Shown here: piece after piece, positions 34,387 to 43,315 of the stretch
Position numbering within the stretch: position 1 is the first letter of the stretch
Layout of the letters: the number at the start of each line of letters is the position of its first letter
NCBI RefSeq assembly: GCF_000941055.1
Contig: NZ_CP007202.1
Location: 1,732,001-1,796,000, forward strand
Origin: Siansivirga zeaxanthinifaciens CC-SAMT-1
Lineage (GTDB): Bacteria; Bacteroidota; Bacteroidia; Flavobacteriales; Flavobacteriaceae
DNA: 64,000 bases
Reading direction: 5' to 3'
Notes under the pieces: generated by a model
What the model was told of the DNA's origin: nothing
Database searches by the model: none
The model's input: only the letters and a program-made list of their open reading frames with translations
Made by a program: the position numbers and the translations under genes

Positions 34387-35609
34387 TGGGTTTAAAAGAA
34401 AGTTTACACAGTTTTAAAGAAAAAAATAAAGGTAAGAAGTGGTTACCTGCTTTTTCTGCATTACATACGTTTTTATATTTACCTAATGAGACAACTCATG
34501 GTGGAACACATATAAAAGCTGCCGATGATTTAAAACGTACCATGAACACGGTTATTATGGCATTAATACCATGTTTAATCTTTGGTATGTTTAATGCAGG
34601 TTATCAGCATTATTTAGCCTTAGGTGAAATAGAATCTGCTAACGGATTTTTAGGTGCTTCATTCTGGACTATCGATAATTTAATCGTTGGTTTATGGCAA
34701 GTACTTCCTTTAGTTGTTGTGTCTTACGGAGTTGGTTTAGGAATCGAATTCTTATTTGCCATCATTAAAGGGCACGAAGTTGAAGAAGGGTATTTAGTAA
34801 CAGGTATGTTAGTGCCACTTATTGTTCCTGTTGATATTCCATTATGGATGTTAGCTGTAGCAGTTGCATTTGGTGTTGTTATTGGTAAAGAAGTTTTTGG
34901 TGGAACAGGAATGAATATTCTTAATCCAGCATTAACCATAAGAGCCTTTTTATTCTTCGCATATCCAACTTGGATGTCTGGTGATAAAGTTTGGGTTCAT
35001 GGTGCAGTAGAACGCGATAGAATGATTGCTGCAGGACAAAACCTAGATGCTATTTCTGGAGAAACCATTTTAGGTGCCTATGCTCAAGGCAAATCTGTAG
35101 TTTACGATTATTGGGATATGTTTTGGGGTTTAATTCCAGGTTCGGTTGGTGAAACTTCAAAATTCTTAATTATCATAGGTGCTTTATTTTTAATATTCAC
35201 TAAAATAGGAAGCTGGAGAATTATTGTTTCAACTTTTGTTGGAGCACTATCTATGGGACTTATATTTAATTTTATTGTAGATTCTGGTTGGATTGCTGAA
35301 ACAAGCAAATTCTATGGATTAATGAGTGTGCCTTTCTGGCAACATTTAATAATAGGTAGTATTATGTTTGGTGCTGTTTATATGGCAACCGATCCTGTTA
35401 CAGCATCGCAAACAAACAAAGGAAAATGGATTTATGGATTTTTAATAGGATTTATTTCTATTTTGATTCGTGTATTCAATCCTGCATATCCAGAAGGTGT
35501 ATTTTTAGCTATTCTATTAATGAATGTATTTGCACCAACCATCGACCATTACGTAATTCAGGCGAATGTTAAATCAAGAATGAAACGTTTAAAAGCTAAA
35601 GTAGCATAA
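34386..35609 (+). CDS. nqrB: Na+-translocating NADH:quinone reductase subunit B
   Basis: A 407-residue membrane subunit with about ten helices that holds riboflavin and a covalently linked FMN. The FMN attachment region reads LDAISGETILGAY. The consensus flavinylation motif is D-x-x-S/T-G-A-T; here the Ala before the Thr is Glu, while the acceptor Thr is kept. MAVAVAFGVVIGKEVFGGTGMNILNP and PALTIRAFLFFAYP are conserved membrane parts. Its ATG overlaps the nqrA stop. The flavin is presumably attached by the ApbE encoded at 41570-42544. Confidence 0.97.
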   Translation: MGLKESLHSFKEKNKGKKWLPAFSALHTFLYLPNETTHGGTHIKAADDLKRTMNTVIMALIPCLIFGMFNAGYQHYLALGEIESANGFLGASFWTIDNLIVGLWQVLPLVVVSYGVGLGIEFLFAIIKGHEVEEGYLVTGMLVPLIVPVDIPLWMLAVAVAFGVVIGKEVFGGTGMNILNPALTIRAFLFFAYPTWMSGDKVWVHGAVERDRMIAAGQNLDAISGETILGAYAQGKSVVYDYWDMFWGLIPGSVGETSKFLIIIGALFLIFTKIGSWRIIVSTFVGALSMGLIFNFIVDSGWIAETSKFYGLMSVPFWQHLIIGSIMFGAVYMATDPVTASQTNKGKWIYGFLIGFISILIRVFNPAYPEGVFLAILLMNVFAPTIDHYVIQANVKSRMKRLKAKVA

Positions 35610-35611
35610 CA

Positions 35612-36364
35612 ATGGAAAATAGAACAGATAAAAATTCATATACCATTCTATTTGCTATAGCAATGGTTGTAGTTGTAGGTGCTTTATTAGCATTTACAGC
35701 ATCTTCTTTAAGCCCAAAGATTACAGAAAATCAACGTATAGAAAAACAACAAAACATTCTATACGCTATGGGTGTAAATAATAACGGTGAAAAAAATGCT
35801 GAATTTGTATCAACAAAAGAAGCACCTGAGTTGTTTTCAAAATACATTACTAAACAGTTGGTTATTTCTAACGGAAAAGTTTCAGAGGATGATAAAGCTT
35901 ATTTAATAGATTTAAAGAAAGATAAATCTGCAGCAGCAGGTGATGACTCTAAACGTAATTTGCCAGTATTCGTTGGTGAAAAAGATGGAAATACTTTTTA
36001 TGTAATTCCAGTTTACGGTAAAGGACTTTGGGATGCTATTTGGGGTTATGTCTCTGTTGATGCCAATATGGTTATTAAAGGGGCATATTTCGACCATAAA
36101 GGTGAAACACCTGGTTTAGGAGCTAACATAAAAGAGCGTTTTTTCATGGACGATTTTATTGGTGAACATTTGCTAGACGAAAACGGAAACTTTAAAGGTG
36201 TAGACGTCGCTAAAGGAAATGCCGATCCTACAAATCAAAATAAAACAGATAACGAGGTAGATGCCATAGCAGGGGCCACCATTACGGGTAATGGAGTATC
36301 TGCTATGATAAAAAGTGATTTAAAGCTTTATAAACCTTTTTTCGATAATTTAAAAAATAATTAA
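35612..36364 (+). CDS. nqrC: Na+-translocating NADH:quinone reductase subunit C
   Basis: A 250-residue subunit with one N-terminal membrane helix (about 11-31, TILFAIAMVVVVGALLAFTA) and a periplasmic FMN-binding domain. The flavinylation site is DAIAGATITGNGVS near residue 221, with the covalent FMN on the Thr, matching D-x-x-S/T-G-A-T except for Ala at the third-last position. GETPGLGANIKERFF is the family's other hallmark. It sits two bases after nqrB. Confidence 0.96.
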   Translation: MENRTDKNSYTILFAIAMVVVVGALLAFTASSLSPKITENQRIEKQQNILYAMGVNNNGEKNAEFVSTKEAPELFSKYITKQLVISNGKVSEDDKAYLIDLKKDKSAAAGDDSKRNLPVFVGEKDGNTFYVIPVYGKGLWDAIWGYVSVDANMVIKGAYFDHKGETPGLGANIKERFFMDDFIGEHLLDENGNFKGVDVAKGNADPTNQNKTDNEVDAIAGATITGNGVSAMIKSDLKLYKPFFDNLKNN

Positions 36365-36367
36365 TCT

Positions 36368-37012
36368 ATGGGACTTTTATCAAAAAAAGACGCAAAGTTA
36401 ATAACAGATCCATTAGCAGATAACAACCCTATTACTATTCAAGTATTAGGTATATGTTCTGCTTTAGCTATCACTGCTCAATTAAAAGCATCTATAGTTA
36501 TGGCATTATCTGTAATGGCCGTTTTAGCTATAGGAAACGTTGTAATATCTTTAATGAGAAACATCATTCCTTCAAAAATTAGAATTATTGTACAGTTAGT
36601 TGTTGTAGCTGCTTTAGTAATTGTGGTAGACCAAGTTTTAAAAGCATTCTCATACGAACTAAGTAAAACACTATCTGTATTTGTTGGATTAATTATTACT
36701 AACTGTATTATCATGGGACGTTTTGAAGCCTTTGCTTTAGCTAACGGGCCATGGAAATCATTTTTAGATGGTATTGGTAATGCTGCTGGTTATGGTTTAA
36801 TTTTAGTTATCGTTGGTTTCTTTAGAGAGTTATTAGGTTCTGGAACTTTATTAGGCTTCCCTGTATTAGGTGATCCTATTGGAAAAACAGGATTATATGC
36901 TATAGGTTACGAGAATAATGGATTTATGTTATTATCTCCTATGGCCTTAATCGTTGTTGGAATTATTATTTGGGTTCAACGTAGCAGAAATAAAGCATTA
37001 ATTGAAGATTAA
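36368..37012 (+). CDS. nqrD: Na+-translocating NADH:quinone reductase subunit D
   Basis: A 214-residue integral membrane subunit with six helices, paired with NqrE as an inverted-topology relative, and together with it coordinating a membrane-embedded Fe-S centre. Family stretches are DNNPITIQVLGICSALAIT (with the centre-binding Cys), VFVGLIITNCIIMGRFEAFA (second Cys) and FLDGIGNAAGYGLILVIVGFFRELLGSG (conserved FRELLGSG). It starts 3 bases after nqrC. Confidence 0.97.
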   Translation: MGLLSKKDAKLITDPLADNNPITIQVLGICSALAITAQLKASIVMALSVMAVLAIGNVVISLMRNIIPSKIRIIVQLVVVAALVIVVDQVLKAFSYELSKTLSVFVGLIITNCIIMGRFEAFALANGPWKSFLDGIGNAAGYGLILVIVGFFRELLGSGTLLGFPVLGDPIGKTGLYAIGYENNGFMLLSPMALIVVGIIIWVQRSRNKALIED

Positions 37013-37073
37013 TTGGTTGTTAATTAGTAATTGTTAATTTATTACTGTTACTAAATTCCAAAAACAAAAATAT

Positions 37074-37790
37074 ATGGAACATTTAGAATTATTTTTAAAG
37101 TCAATATTTATAGATAACATGGTATTCGCAACCTTTTTAGGTATGTGTTCTTACTTAGCGGTATCTAAAAAAGTGAATACAGCTGTTGGTTTAGGAGCTG
37201 CTGTAGTTTTCGTAATGCTTATAACAGTGCCTTTAAACTGGTTATTAGACCATTATTTATTACAACCGGGCGCTTTAGTTTGGTTAGGCGAAGAATATGC
37301 AAGTTACGATTTAAGTTTCTTATCTTTTATTATGTTTATTGCAACCATAGCAACTATGGTGCAGTTAGTTGAAATAGTAGTTGAGAAATTTTCACCATCA
37401 TTATACAATTCATTAGGTATCTTTTTACCGCTTATAGCAGTAAACTGTGCTATTTTAGGAGGTTCATTATTCATGCAATCTCGTGAAATTCCTACTTTAG
37501 GTTTGGCTACGGTTTACGGTGTAGGTTCAGGGATAGGCTGGTTTTTAGCGATACTTGCCATTGCAGCTATTCGCGAAAAAATTAGATATTCAAATGTACC
37601 ACCTGCATTAAGAGGTCTAGGAATTACATTTATAATCACAGGTTTAATGGCTATCGGGTTTATGAGCTTTGGTGGTATGTTAACTGGAGGTGATGTTGCT
37701 CCTAAAAAAGAAGAAAAAACTGCAAAAGTTGATTCTAACTTAGAGAAAGAAAAAGAAGTTTTAGCTAACAACATAAAAGTAAACGAGTAG
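37074..37790 (+). CDS. nqrE: Na+-translocating NADH:quinone reductase subunit E
   Basis: A 238-residue membrane subunit, relative of Nqr[21 protein letters not shown] and [16 protein letters not shown] hold the two conserved cysteines for the shared Fe-S centre. It is about 40 residues longer than the usual NqrE (about 200): a Lys/Glu-rich cytoplasmic tail ([20 protein letters not shown]) follows the last helix. The 61-base gap before it is the only real gap in the operon and contains a weak AGTAAT/ATTACT inverted repeat. Confidence 0.96.
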   Translation: MEHLELFLKSIFIDNMVFATFLGMCSYLAVSKKVNTAVGLGAAVVFVMLITVPLNWLLDHYLLQPGALVWLGEEYASYDLSFLSFIMFIATIATMVQLVEIVVEKFSPSLYNSLGIFLPLIAVNCAILGGSLFMQSREIPTLGLATVYGVGSGIGWFLAILAIAAIREKIRYSNVPPALRGLGITFIITGLMAIGFMSFGGMLTGGDVAPKKEEKTAKVDSNLEKEKEVLANNIKVNE

Positions 37791-37791
37791 T

Positions 37792-39099
37792 ATGATTTTA
37801 GCAGCAGGAACAACAGGAACCATAGCCGTAACAGTAATTGCGTTTTTAATTATTACGCTTTTACTTGTAACATTATTATTGGTAGTAAAACAAAAATTAT
37901 CACCTTCTGGTCCGGTAAAAATTACCATAAATGGTGAAAAAGAAATAGAAGTAGCCTCTGGTGGAAGTTTATTATCTACTTTAGGAAATCAAAAAATATT
38001 TTTACCATCGGCTTGTGGTGGTGGAGGTACTTGTATTCAATGTGAGTGTCACGTTTTAGAAGGTGGTGGATCTGCGCTTCCAACTGAAACACCTCATTTT
38101 ACAAGAAAAGAATTAGAACATGGTGCCCGTTTGGCTTGTCAGGTTAAGGTAAAACAAGACATGAATATTACCATTCCAGAAGAGGTTTTTGGTATTAAAA
38201 AATGGGAAGCAGAAGTGGTTCGTAATTATAACGTAGCATCTTTTATTAAAGAGTTTGTAGTTCGTATTCCAGAGGATATGAATTATAAAGCTGGTGGTTA
38301 TATTCAAATTGAAATTCCACCATGTGAAATTAAATATTCTGATATTGATATTACAGCGCATCCAGAAGAGCATGAAACACCAGACAAGTTCCAGGCAGAA
38401 TGGGATAAATTTGGTTTATGGTCTTTAGTTATGAAGAATAACGAAACTGTAGAAAGAGCTTACTCAATGGCTTCTTACCCTGCAGAAGGTCGTGATATCA
38501 TGTTAAACGTTCGTATTGCTACCCCACCATGGGATCGTAACAAAAACGGATGGATGGATGTAAATCCTGGTGTAGCTTCATCTTACATTTTCTCTAGAAA
38601 ACAAGGCGATAAAGTAACCATTTCAGGACCTTACGGCGAGTTCTTCATTAACGAATCTGATGCTGAAATGTTATATGTAGGTGGTGGAGCAGGTATGGCG
38701 CCAATGCGTTCACACTTATATCACTTATTCAAAACATTAAAAACAGGAAGAAAAGTAACGTATTGGTACGGTGGTCGTTCTAAACGTGAGTTGTTCTATT
38801 TAGATCACTTTAAACAATTAGAAGACGCTTTCCCTAACTTTAAATTTTATTTAGCATTATCTGAACCTTTACCAGAAGATAACTGGAAAGTTAAAGCAGA
38901 TTTAGATGCTCCTGGTGATGGTTTCGTTGGCTTTATTCATAATTGTGTTATTGACAATTATTTGAGTAAGCATGAATCTCCGGAGGATATTGAATTATAT
39001 TTCTGTGGACCACCATTAATGAACAAAGCTGTTCAAAAAATGGGTGAGGATTTCGGTCTTGCCGATGAGAATATTAGATTTGACGACTTTGGAGGTTAA
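37792..39099 (+). CDS. nqrF: Na+-translocating NADH:quinone reductase subunit F
   Basis: The NADH-oxidising subunit, 435 residues. The order is an N-terminal membrane helix (about 8-28), a 2Fe-2S ferredoxin domain with cysteines in [18 protein letters not shown] and a later LACQVKV, an FAD-binding barrel ([12 protein letters not shown]) and an NADH-binding domain ([20 protein letters not shown] and [11 protein letters not shown]). Electrons pass from NADH through FAD and 2Fe-2S to the flavins of NqrC and NqrB and on to menaquinone, coupled to Na+ export. It starts one base after nqrE and is followed by a terminator. Confidence 0.97.
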   Translation: MILAAGTTGTIAVTVIAFLIITLLLVTLLLVVKQKLSPSGPVKITINGEKEIEVASGGSLLSTLGNQKIFLPSACGGGGTCIQCECHVLEGGGSALPTETPHFTRKELEHGARLACQVKVKQDMNITIPEEVFGIKKWEAEVVRNYNVASFIKEFVVRIPEDMNYKAGGYIQIEIPPCEIKYSDIDITAHPEEHETPDKFQAEWDKFGLWSLVMKNNETVERAYSMASYPAEGRDIMLNVRIATPPWDRNKNGWMDVNPGVASSYIFSRKQGDKVTISGPYGEFFINESDAEMLYVGGGAGMAPMRSHLYHLFKTLKTGRKVTYWYGGRSKRELFYLDHFKQLEDAFPNFKFYLALSEPLPEDNWKVKADLDAPGDGFVGFIHNCVIDNYLSKHESPEDIELYFCGPPLMNKAVQKMGEDFGLADENIRFDDFGG

Positions 39100-39115
39100 T
39101 TTGAAGTCTTAATAA

Positions 39116-39150
39116 ATAAAAAAAGCCAACTTTAAAGTTGGCTTTTTTTA
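39116..39150. terminator. Bidirectional terminator between nqrF and the convergent gene
   Basis: AAAAAAGCCAACTTT / AAAGTTGGCTTTTTT, a perfect stem without loop mismatch, serving the nqr operon on the plus strand and the gene at 39148-39603 on the minus strand. Confidence 0.9.
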
Positions 39151-39603
39151 TTGCATAATTAAATCATATTTTGGTTTATCATTTTCAAATTCAAATAGTT
39201 TGGAATAATCCATAACATTGGAAACATTATCCATACTGCAAAGTAATTCTACAACTTTTGTGAGACCATTAAATAACAGGTCTTTGTCGGTAGCGTTTTC
39301 TGGTTTTTTGTTTTTATGATGAAAAGGTAACTCGTATTGGCATGCTTTTAGAAATGTTGCTTCAATTTGAAGCAATTCCGAAGGTGTATAACCATTAAAT
39401 TTTCTTCCAAGTGCCTGATGCACCCTACCAACATAATTAAGTTCCAGCGAGCCATGGTCATCCGATAAATGTTTCCAGCTATCGGTGTTATCTAGAATAT
39501 TCCCAACAGCACATTGTTTACAGCATTCAGGATTTAATTGATTATTATGAAAAGCGATGTAAAGTTTTTTAATAGCTTGCTCTAATCGAATGGACGTTTT
39601 CAT
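39148..39603 (-). CDS. Conserved flavobacterial protein next to nqr, unknown function
   Basis: A 151-residue soluble protein. It has a Cys-x-x-Cys pair (NPECCKQCAVGNILDNTDSWKH, quoted in part: CCKQCAVGNILDNTDSWKHL), an acidic patch and mostly helices. I have seen such genes labelled NQR subunit F in databases, but it has no ferredoxin, FAD or NAD domain, so that name would be an artefact of location. Its stop lies in the shared terminator and it converges on nqrF. The conserved position beside the nqr operon suggests a link to the complex, which is inference. Confidence 0.8.
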   Translation of the reverse strand: MKTSIRLEQAIKKLYIAFHNNQLNPECCKQCAVGNILDNTDSWKHLSDDHGSLELNYVGRVHQALGRKFNGYTPSELLQIEATFLKACQYELPFHHKNKKPENATDKDLLFNGLTKVVELLCSMDNVSNVMDYSKLFEFENDKPKYDLIMQ

Positions 39604-39651
39604 CTTTTTTTTATTTCTAAGTTAAAAAAAATATTTGTAATCCTTTAATGA

Positions 39652-41091
39652 TTAGAAGATTAATGGCAATATAAATTTGAATAAAGCTATAAGTAAAACC
39701 ACAGAAATAATATTTAAAATAATTCCAGTTCGTGCCATTTCACTCACTTTAATATAACCACTAGCAAATACAATGGCATTTGGGGGTGTTGCCATAGGAA
39801 GCATAAAAGCGCAACTACTAGCTATGGTAACAGGAATTAATAGGTATAATATTGGAATGTTTAATCCAATGGCGATGCCAGCTACCACCGGCGCTAAAAC
39901 GGCTGTAAGGGCAACATTACTCATAAGCTCTGTCATAAACAACATCAAGGTTATTAAAACGGTTGCCATAAGCATAATACTTATTTGGCTTTCTGAAATA
40001 CTTTTAGCAACAATATCAATTATACCAGAACTTTGCATGCCATTTGCTAAAGCTAAACCACCACCAAACAAAATTAAGATCCCCCAAGCTAACTTGTTAG
40101 TGTCTTGCCATTGTAAAATAAAATCTCCTGTTTTTAATTTAAATGGTACGGTAAATAAGGCTAATGCACCAAACATACTAATCAGGGTGTCCGATAACTC
40201 TAAGTTTGGAATTATAGAATTAATAACCGTTCTAAAAATCCAAAGGAAAACAGTGATGCCAAAAATTATTAAAACATGTTTCTCCTTTTTTGTTATTTTT
40301 CCAAGTTTGTTAAGTTCAATATCAATAAAATCTTGAGTTGTAATAAAAGTTAATCCTTTGTTTGGAAACAACCATGTTACCATGATAAAATAGATTATGG
40401 CTATAAGAATAATTGAAAATGGTAAGCCGAAAGCCATCCATTTAACAAATGAAATTTCAATGTTATATTGATTTTCTAAAAGTCCAATTAAAATAGAATT
40501 TGGCGGTGTGCCAATTACAGTTGCAATACCTCCAGCATTTGCAGCAAAGGCAATACCCATCATGACACTCACTGCAAAATTTTTATCTTTTTTAGTAAAG
40601 CCATCCTTATCATTAATTAGTAATTGAATAACAGACATGGCTATGGGTAACATCACAACGGTGCTTGCCGTATTGCTAATCCACATACTCATAAAGCCCG
40701 TAGCTATCATAAATCCGAGAATAACTTTATTTGGTGTGGTTCCTGTTCTTTTTATAATACTTAGTGCAATACGCTTATGTAAATTTACTTTTTCTAATGC
40801 CAGAGCCAATACAAAGCCTCCAAAGAAAAGAAATACAATAGGACTTCCATAATTCGAGCCAACATCGGCAATGGGCATGACTTTAAAAAGCGGAAATAAA
40901 AGCAATGGTAGTAAGGCTGTTACAGAAATCGATACGGCTTCAGTTATCCACCATGTTACCATCCAAAGTGCCGATGCAATCACATAATTGGCGTTTTCTG
41001 TTAAGTTTTCAATAGGAAAAAAATGTAAAACGGTAAATAAAAGCGGACCAATAAAAAGTCCGATAATTTTAGAATAGGGATGGTTTTTCAT
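39652..41091 (-). CDS. SLC13/DASS-family sodium:dicarboxylate or anion symporter
   Basis: A 479-residue transporter with about eleven membrane helices. The repeat motifs of the DASS family are present: MWISNTASTVVMLPIAMSVI and MTELMSNVALTAVLAPVVAGIA, each with the S-N-T/S-N-V substrate and sodium site, plus MPIADVGSNYGSPIVFLFFGGFVLALALEK near the N-terminus (best part SPIVFLFFGGFVLALAL). It likely uses a sodium gradient, which Na+-NQR maintains, to import succinate-like acids or sulfate. The exact substrate cannot be read from the sequence. It lies between nqr and apbE on the opposite strand. Confidence 0.9.
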   Translation of the reverse strand: MKNHPYSKIIGLFIGPLLFTVLHFFPIENLTENANYVIASALWMVTWWITEAVSISVTALLPLLLFPLFKVMPIADVGSNYGSPIVFLFFGGFVLALALEKVNLHKRIALSIIKRTGTTPNKVILGFMIATGFMSMWISNTASTVVMLPIAMSVIQLLINDKDGFTKKDKNFAVSVMMGIAFAANAGGIATVIGTPPNSILIGLLENQYNIEISFVKWMAFGLPFSIILIAIIYFIMVTWLFPNKGLTFITTQDFIDIELNKLGKITKKEKHVLIIFGITVFLWIFRTVINSIIPNLELSDTLISMFGALALFTVPFKLKTGDFILQWQDTNKLAWGILILFGGGLALANGMQSSGIIDIVAKSISESQISIMLMATVLITLMLFMTELMSNVALTAVLAPVVAGIAIGLNIPILYLLIPVTIASSCAFMLPMATPPNAIVFASGYIKVSEMARTGIILNIISVVLLIALFKFILPLIF

Positions 41092-41179
41092 TAAAGCAAA
41101 TAATTTATAATTTAGAATGGTTGGTAATTGAAATTAAAGTTAAATATTTTTTATACTAGCGTAAGCTAATTTTTAATAT

Positions 41180-41187
41180 TAATTTTG
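41180..41187 (+). promoter_or_regulatory. -7 promoter element abutting the start codon
   Basis: TAATTTTG ends 4 bases before the ATG at 41192, so transcription should begin at or within a few bases of the start codon (leaderless). Confidence 0.55.
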
Positions 41188-41191
41188 CAAC

Positions 41192-41569
41192 ATGAGTAAA
41201 CCACTTACCAAACAAGAACTACATAATTTGGCCATGAACCATGTTGGAAAAGATTTAGAACAACGTGGCTTCGAGTTTGTTGCTATAAATAGCACCTTAA
41301 AAAAACATCCCCAATTTGTTTGTATAGACAAAAATAGTCAGTATTACTTTGTAATTGTTAGAGCTGTTATTTTGCCTGAAAATCCCAATAATTATGATGT
41401 TATCTGGATGGAAACTTTTAAAAAACATGCAAGAGAAAAAGATGCTAAAGTGCTTTATGCAGGCGTGGGTATTGGAAATGTAAATGGCGAAAATCTGCCA
41501 ATTTATTTAAATGAAGAATATTTGCTGGAATACAATGGAATTCAATTGTTAGAAACTAATTTGAATTAA
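41192..41569 (+). CDS. Small conserved protein upstream of apbE
   Basis: A 125-residue soluble alpha/beta protein of unknown function. The N-terminal helix (LTKQELHNLAMNHVGKDLEQRGFEF) is followed by PQFVCIDKNSQYYFVIVRAV, giving the helix-strand-strand outline of small PD-(D/E)XK-like proteins but without the acidic catalytic residue on the second strand. The gene at 6511-6885 shares the outline. It ends one base before apbE, so they form an operon. Its start is fixed by the promoter, which lies directly upstream. Confidence 0.8.
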   Translation: MSKPLTKQELHNLAMNHVGKDLEQRGFEFVAINSTLKKHPQFVCIDKNSQYYFVIVRAVILPENPNNYDVIWMETFKKHAREKDAKVLYAGVGIGNVNGENLPIYLNEEYLLEYNGIQLLETNLN

Positions 41570-42544
41570 ATGAAATATGTTTTAAGTTTTTGCCTGTTAG
41601 TTTTTATAGTTTCATGTAAACAGGAACCAAAAAACACCAAGCTAACAGGACCGGTTTTTGGAACCAGTTATTCTGTTATTTATGATGCTCCAGAAGATTT
41701 TAAAAAACAGTTTGACAGTTTGTTTTATGTGATTAATAATTCGATGTCAACGTATCAAACTAATTCCATAATTTCCAAATTAAATAGAAATGAAGATAGT
41801 TTGGTTGATGCTCATTTTATAAAGGTGTTTAATACTTCCAAAGACATTTATAAATCTACACAAGGCGCTTTCGATCCTACCATTGGTGCATTAGTTAATG
41901 CTTGGGATTTTGGTCCGGAAGGAAAAATAGTGAATTTAGATAGCCTTAAAATAGACAGTTTAATGCATTATGTTGGGTTTGATAAAGTGAAAATTAATAA
42001 TCAAATAGTTTCTAAACCTAAAGCAACTTTTATAGATTTTAACGCTATTGCAAAAGGGTATGGGGTCGATGTTATTGGTGAATTTCTAGAAAGTAAAAAT
42101 GTTCAAAACTATTTGGTTGAAATTGGTGGTGAAATTCGAGTAAAAGGAATTAATGTTGAAAAAAACAGCCCTTGGAAAGTAGGAGTAGAGCAACCTCATT
42201 TCGATGGAGAGCAGTCCATTTTAAAAGCAATTAGTTTAAAAAATGAAGCTATGGCTACTTCGGGAACCTACAGAAAATTTAAAATTGACGACAACGGCAA
42301 CCGATACGCCCATATTATTGATACCAATACAGGCTATCCAAGTAAAACCAATTTATTAAGTATTTCTGTAATAGCTAATAATTGTATGACAGCCGATGCT
42401 TATGCAACTGCATTTAAGGCTATGGGAATTGAAAAGATAAAAGCTTTTTTACAAACGCATTCAAACCTAAAAGTGTTCTTGATTTTCGAAAATGATAACA
42501 AGGAATTTGAAACCTTAGCTTTAAACGGATTTCCAGAGCAATAA
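41570..42544 (+). CDS. apbE: FAD:protein FMN transferase, lipoprotein
   Basis: ApbE, 324 residues, which attaches FMN covalently to the Thr of D-x-x-S/T-G-A-T sites, here most likely NqrB and NqrC. It has a lipoprotein signal peptide with lipobox VSC (Cys about residue 16), so it is anchored facing the periplasm. Family parts are GPVFGTSYSVIYDAPED, GAFDPTIGALVNAWDFGPEG, FIDFNAIAKGYGVDVIGEFL, ATSGTYRKF and the metal and FAD site HIIDTNTGYPSKTNLLSIS, with NCMTADAYATAFKAMG (Thr-Ala-Asp). It is immediately downstream of the 125-aa gene and within 2.5 kb of the nqr operon. Confidence 0.95.
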   Translation: MKYVLSFCLLVFIVSCKQEPKNTKLTGPVFGTSYSVIYDAPEDFKKQFDSLFYVINNSMSTYQTNSIISKLNRNEDSLVDAHFIKVFNTSKDIYKSTQGAFDPTIGALVNAWDFGPEGKIVNLDSLKIDSLMHYVGFDKVKINNQIVSKPKATFIDFNAIAKGYGVDVIGEFLESKNVQNYLVEIGGEIRVKGINVEKNSPWKVGVEQPHFDGEQSILKAISLKNEAMATSGTYRKFKIDDNGNRYAHIIDTNTGYPSKTNLLSISVIANNCMTADAYATAFKAMGIEKIKAFLQTHSNLKVFLIFENDNKEFETLALNGFPEQ

Positions 42545-42545
42545 A

Positions 42546-43310
42546 TTACTTATATACCACCGGAATTATTTCTTCGGGTGCTAAACAATACGTTTCTATG
42601 GCCTCTTTTGAAAGTTTCGAGGTGTAGTTTACTTCATCTACTTTAAAACCAATACGTCTCAGTTTGTCAAAATAATCGCGCCCGTAAACACGCACATGGT
42701 CGTATTGTCCAAATATTTTGGCGCGTTCTTTTTTGTCTGTAATTGTATTGTCCTCGAAAGTAGTTTGTCTGCTTAAATCTTGCGGAATTTGGAATATACC
42801 ATAACCACCAGGCTTCATAACACGATATAGTTCTTGCATGGCTTTTGTATCGTCTGGAATATGTTCTAAAACGTGATTACATAAAATGATATCATAGCTG
42901 TTATCATCAAACGGAAGGTCGCAAATATCTGCTTTTACATCGGCAATGGGCGATAGTAAATCGGTGGTGGTGTAATCTAAATTATTAAGATTTTTAAAAC
43001 GTTTTAAGAAGCATTGTTCTGGGGCAAAATGAAGCACTTTTTTTTTAGCAGTAAAGAAATCTGTTTCATTTTTTAAGTACAACCATAACAGTCTATGGCG
43101 TTCTAAACTTAATGTAGAAGGCGATAAAACGTTCGTTCGTTGTTTACCGTAACCATAGGGTAAAAAGGTTTTAAAACGCTTTCCATCTATAGGGTCTATA
43201 TATTTATTTCCTTTTAAAAAAAAAGCTAAAATAGGCCTTACGACATAACTTAAGCGAATAAGTAGCGGTCGTGGAACCAGATTTAATATGATTTTAAAAA
43301 GATTTTTCAA
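42546..43310 (-). CDS. Class I SAM-dependent methyltransferase
   Basis: A 254-residue methyltransferase. The Rossmann core is visible as KKVLHFAPEQCFLKRFK (motif I position), CDLPFDDNSYDIILCNHVLEHIPDD (motif III; NHVLEHIPDD is typical of Methyltransf_11) and YRVMKPGGYGIFQIP. A basic N-terminus (residues 1-40, VPRPLLIRLSYVVRPILAFF) may associate with the membrane. The substrate is unknown. It is the last gene of a three-gene operon behind map, 5 bases after the DUF3050 gene. Confidence 0.87.
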   Translation of the reverse strand: MKNLFKIILNLVPRPLLIRLSYVVRPILAFFLKGNKYIDPIDGKRFKTFLPYGYGKQRTNVLSPSTLSLERHRLLWLYLKNETDFFTAKKKVLHFAPEQCFLKRFKNLNNLDYTTTDLLSPIADVKADICDLPFDDNSYDIILCNHVLEHIPDDTKAMQELYRVMKPGGYGIFQIPQDLSRQTTFEDNTITDKKERAKIFGQYDHVRVYGRDYFDKLRRIGFKVDEVNYTSKLSKEAIETYCLAPEEIIPVVYK

Positions 43311-43315
43311 ACGTA

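Noticed and set aside
39148-39603. Reading this gene as NQR subunit F
   Set aside because: No 2Fe-2S, FAD or NADH motif; the true nqrF is at 37792-39099.
39773-40336. Plus-strand ORF of 187 codons
   Set aside because: Lies wholly inside the SLC13 transporter on the other strand; composition is that of an antisense frame.
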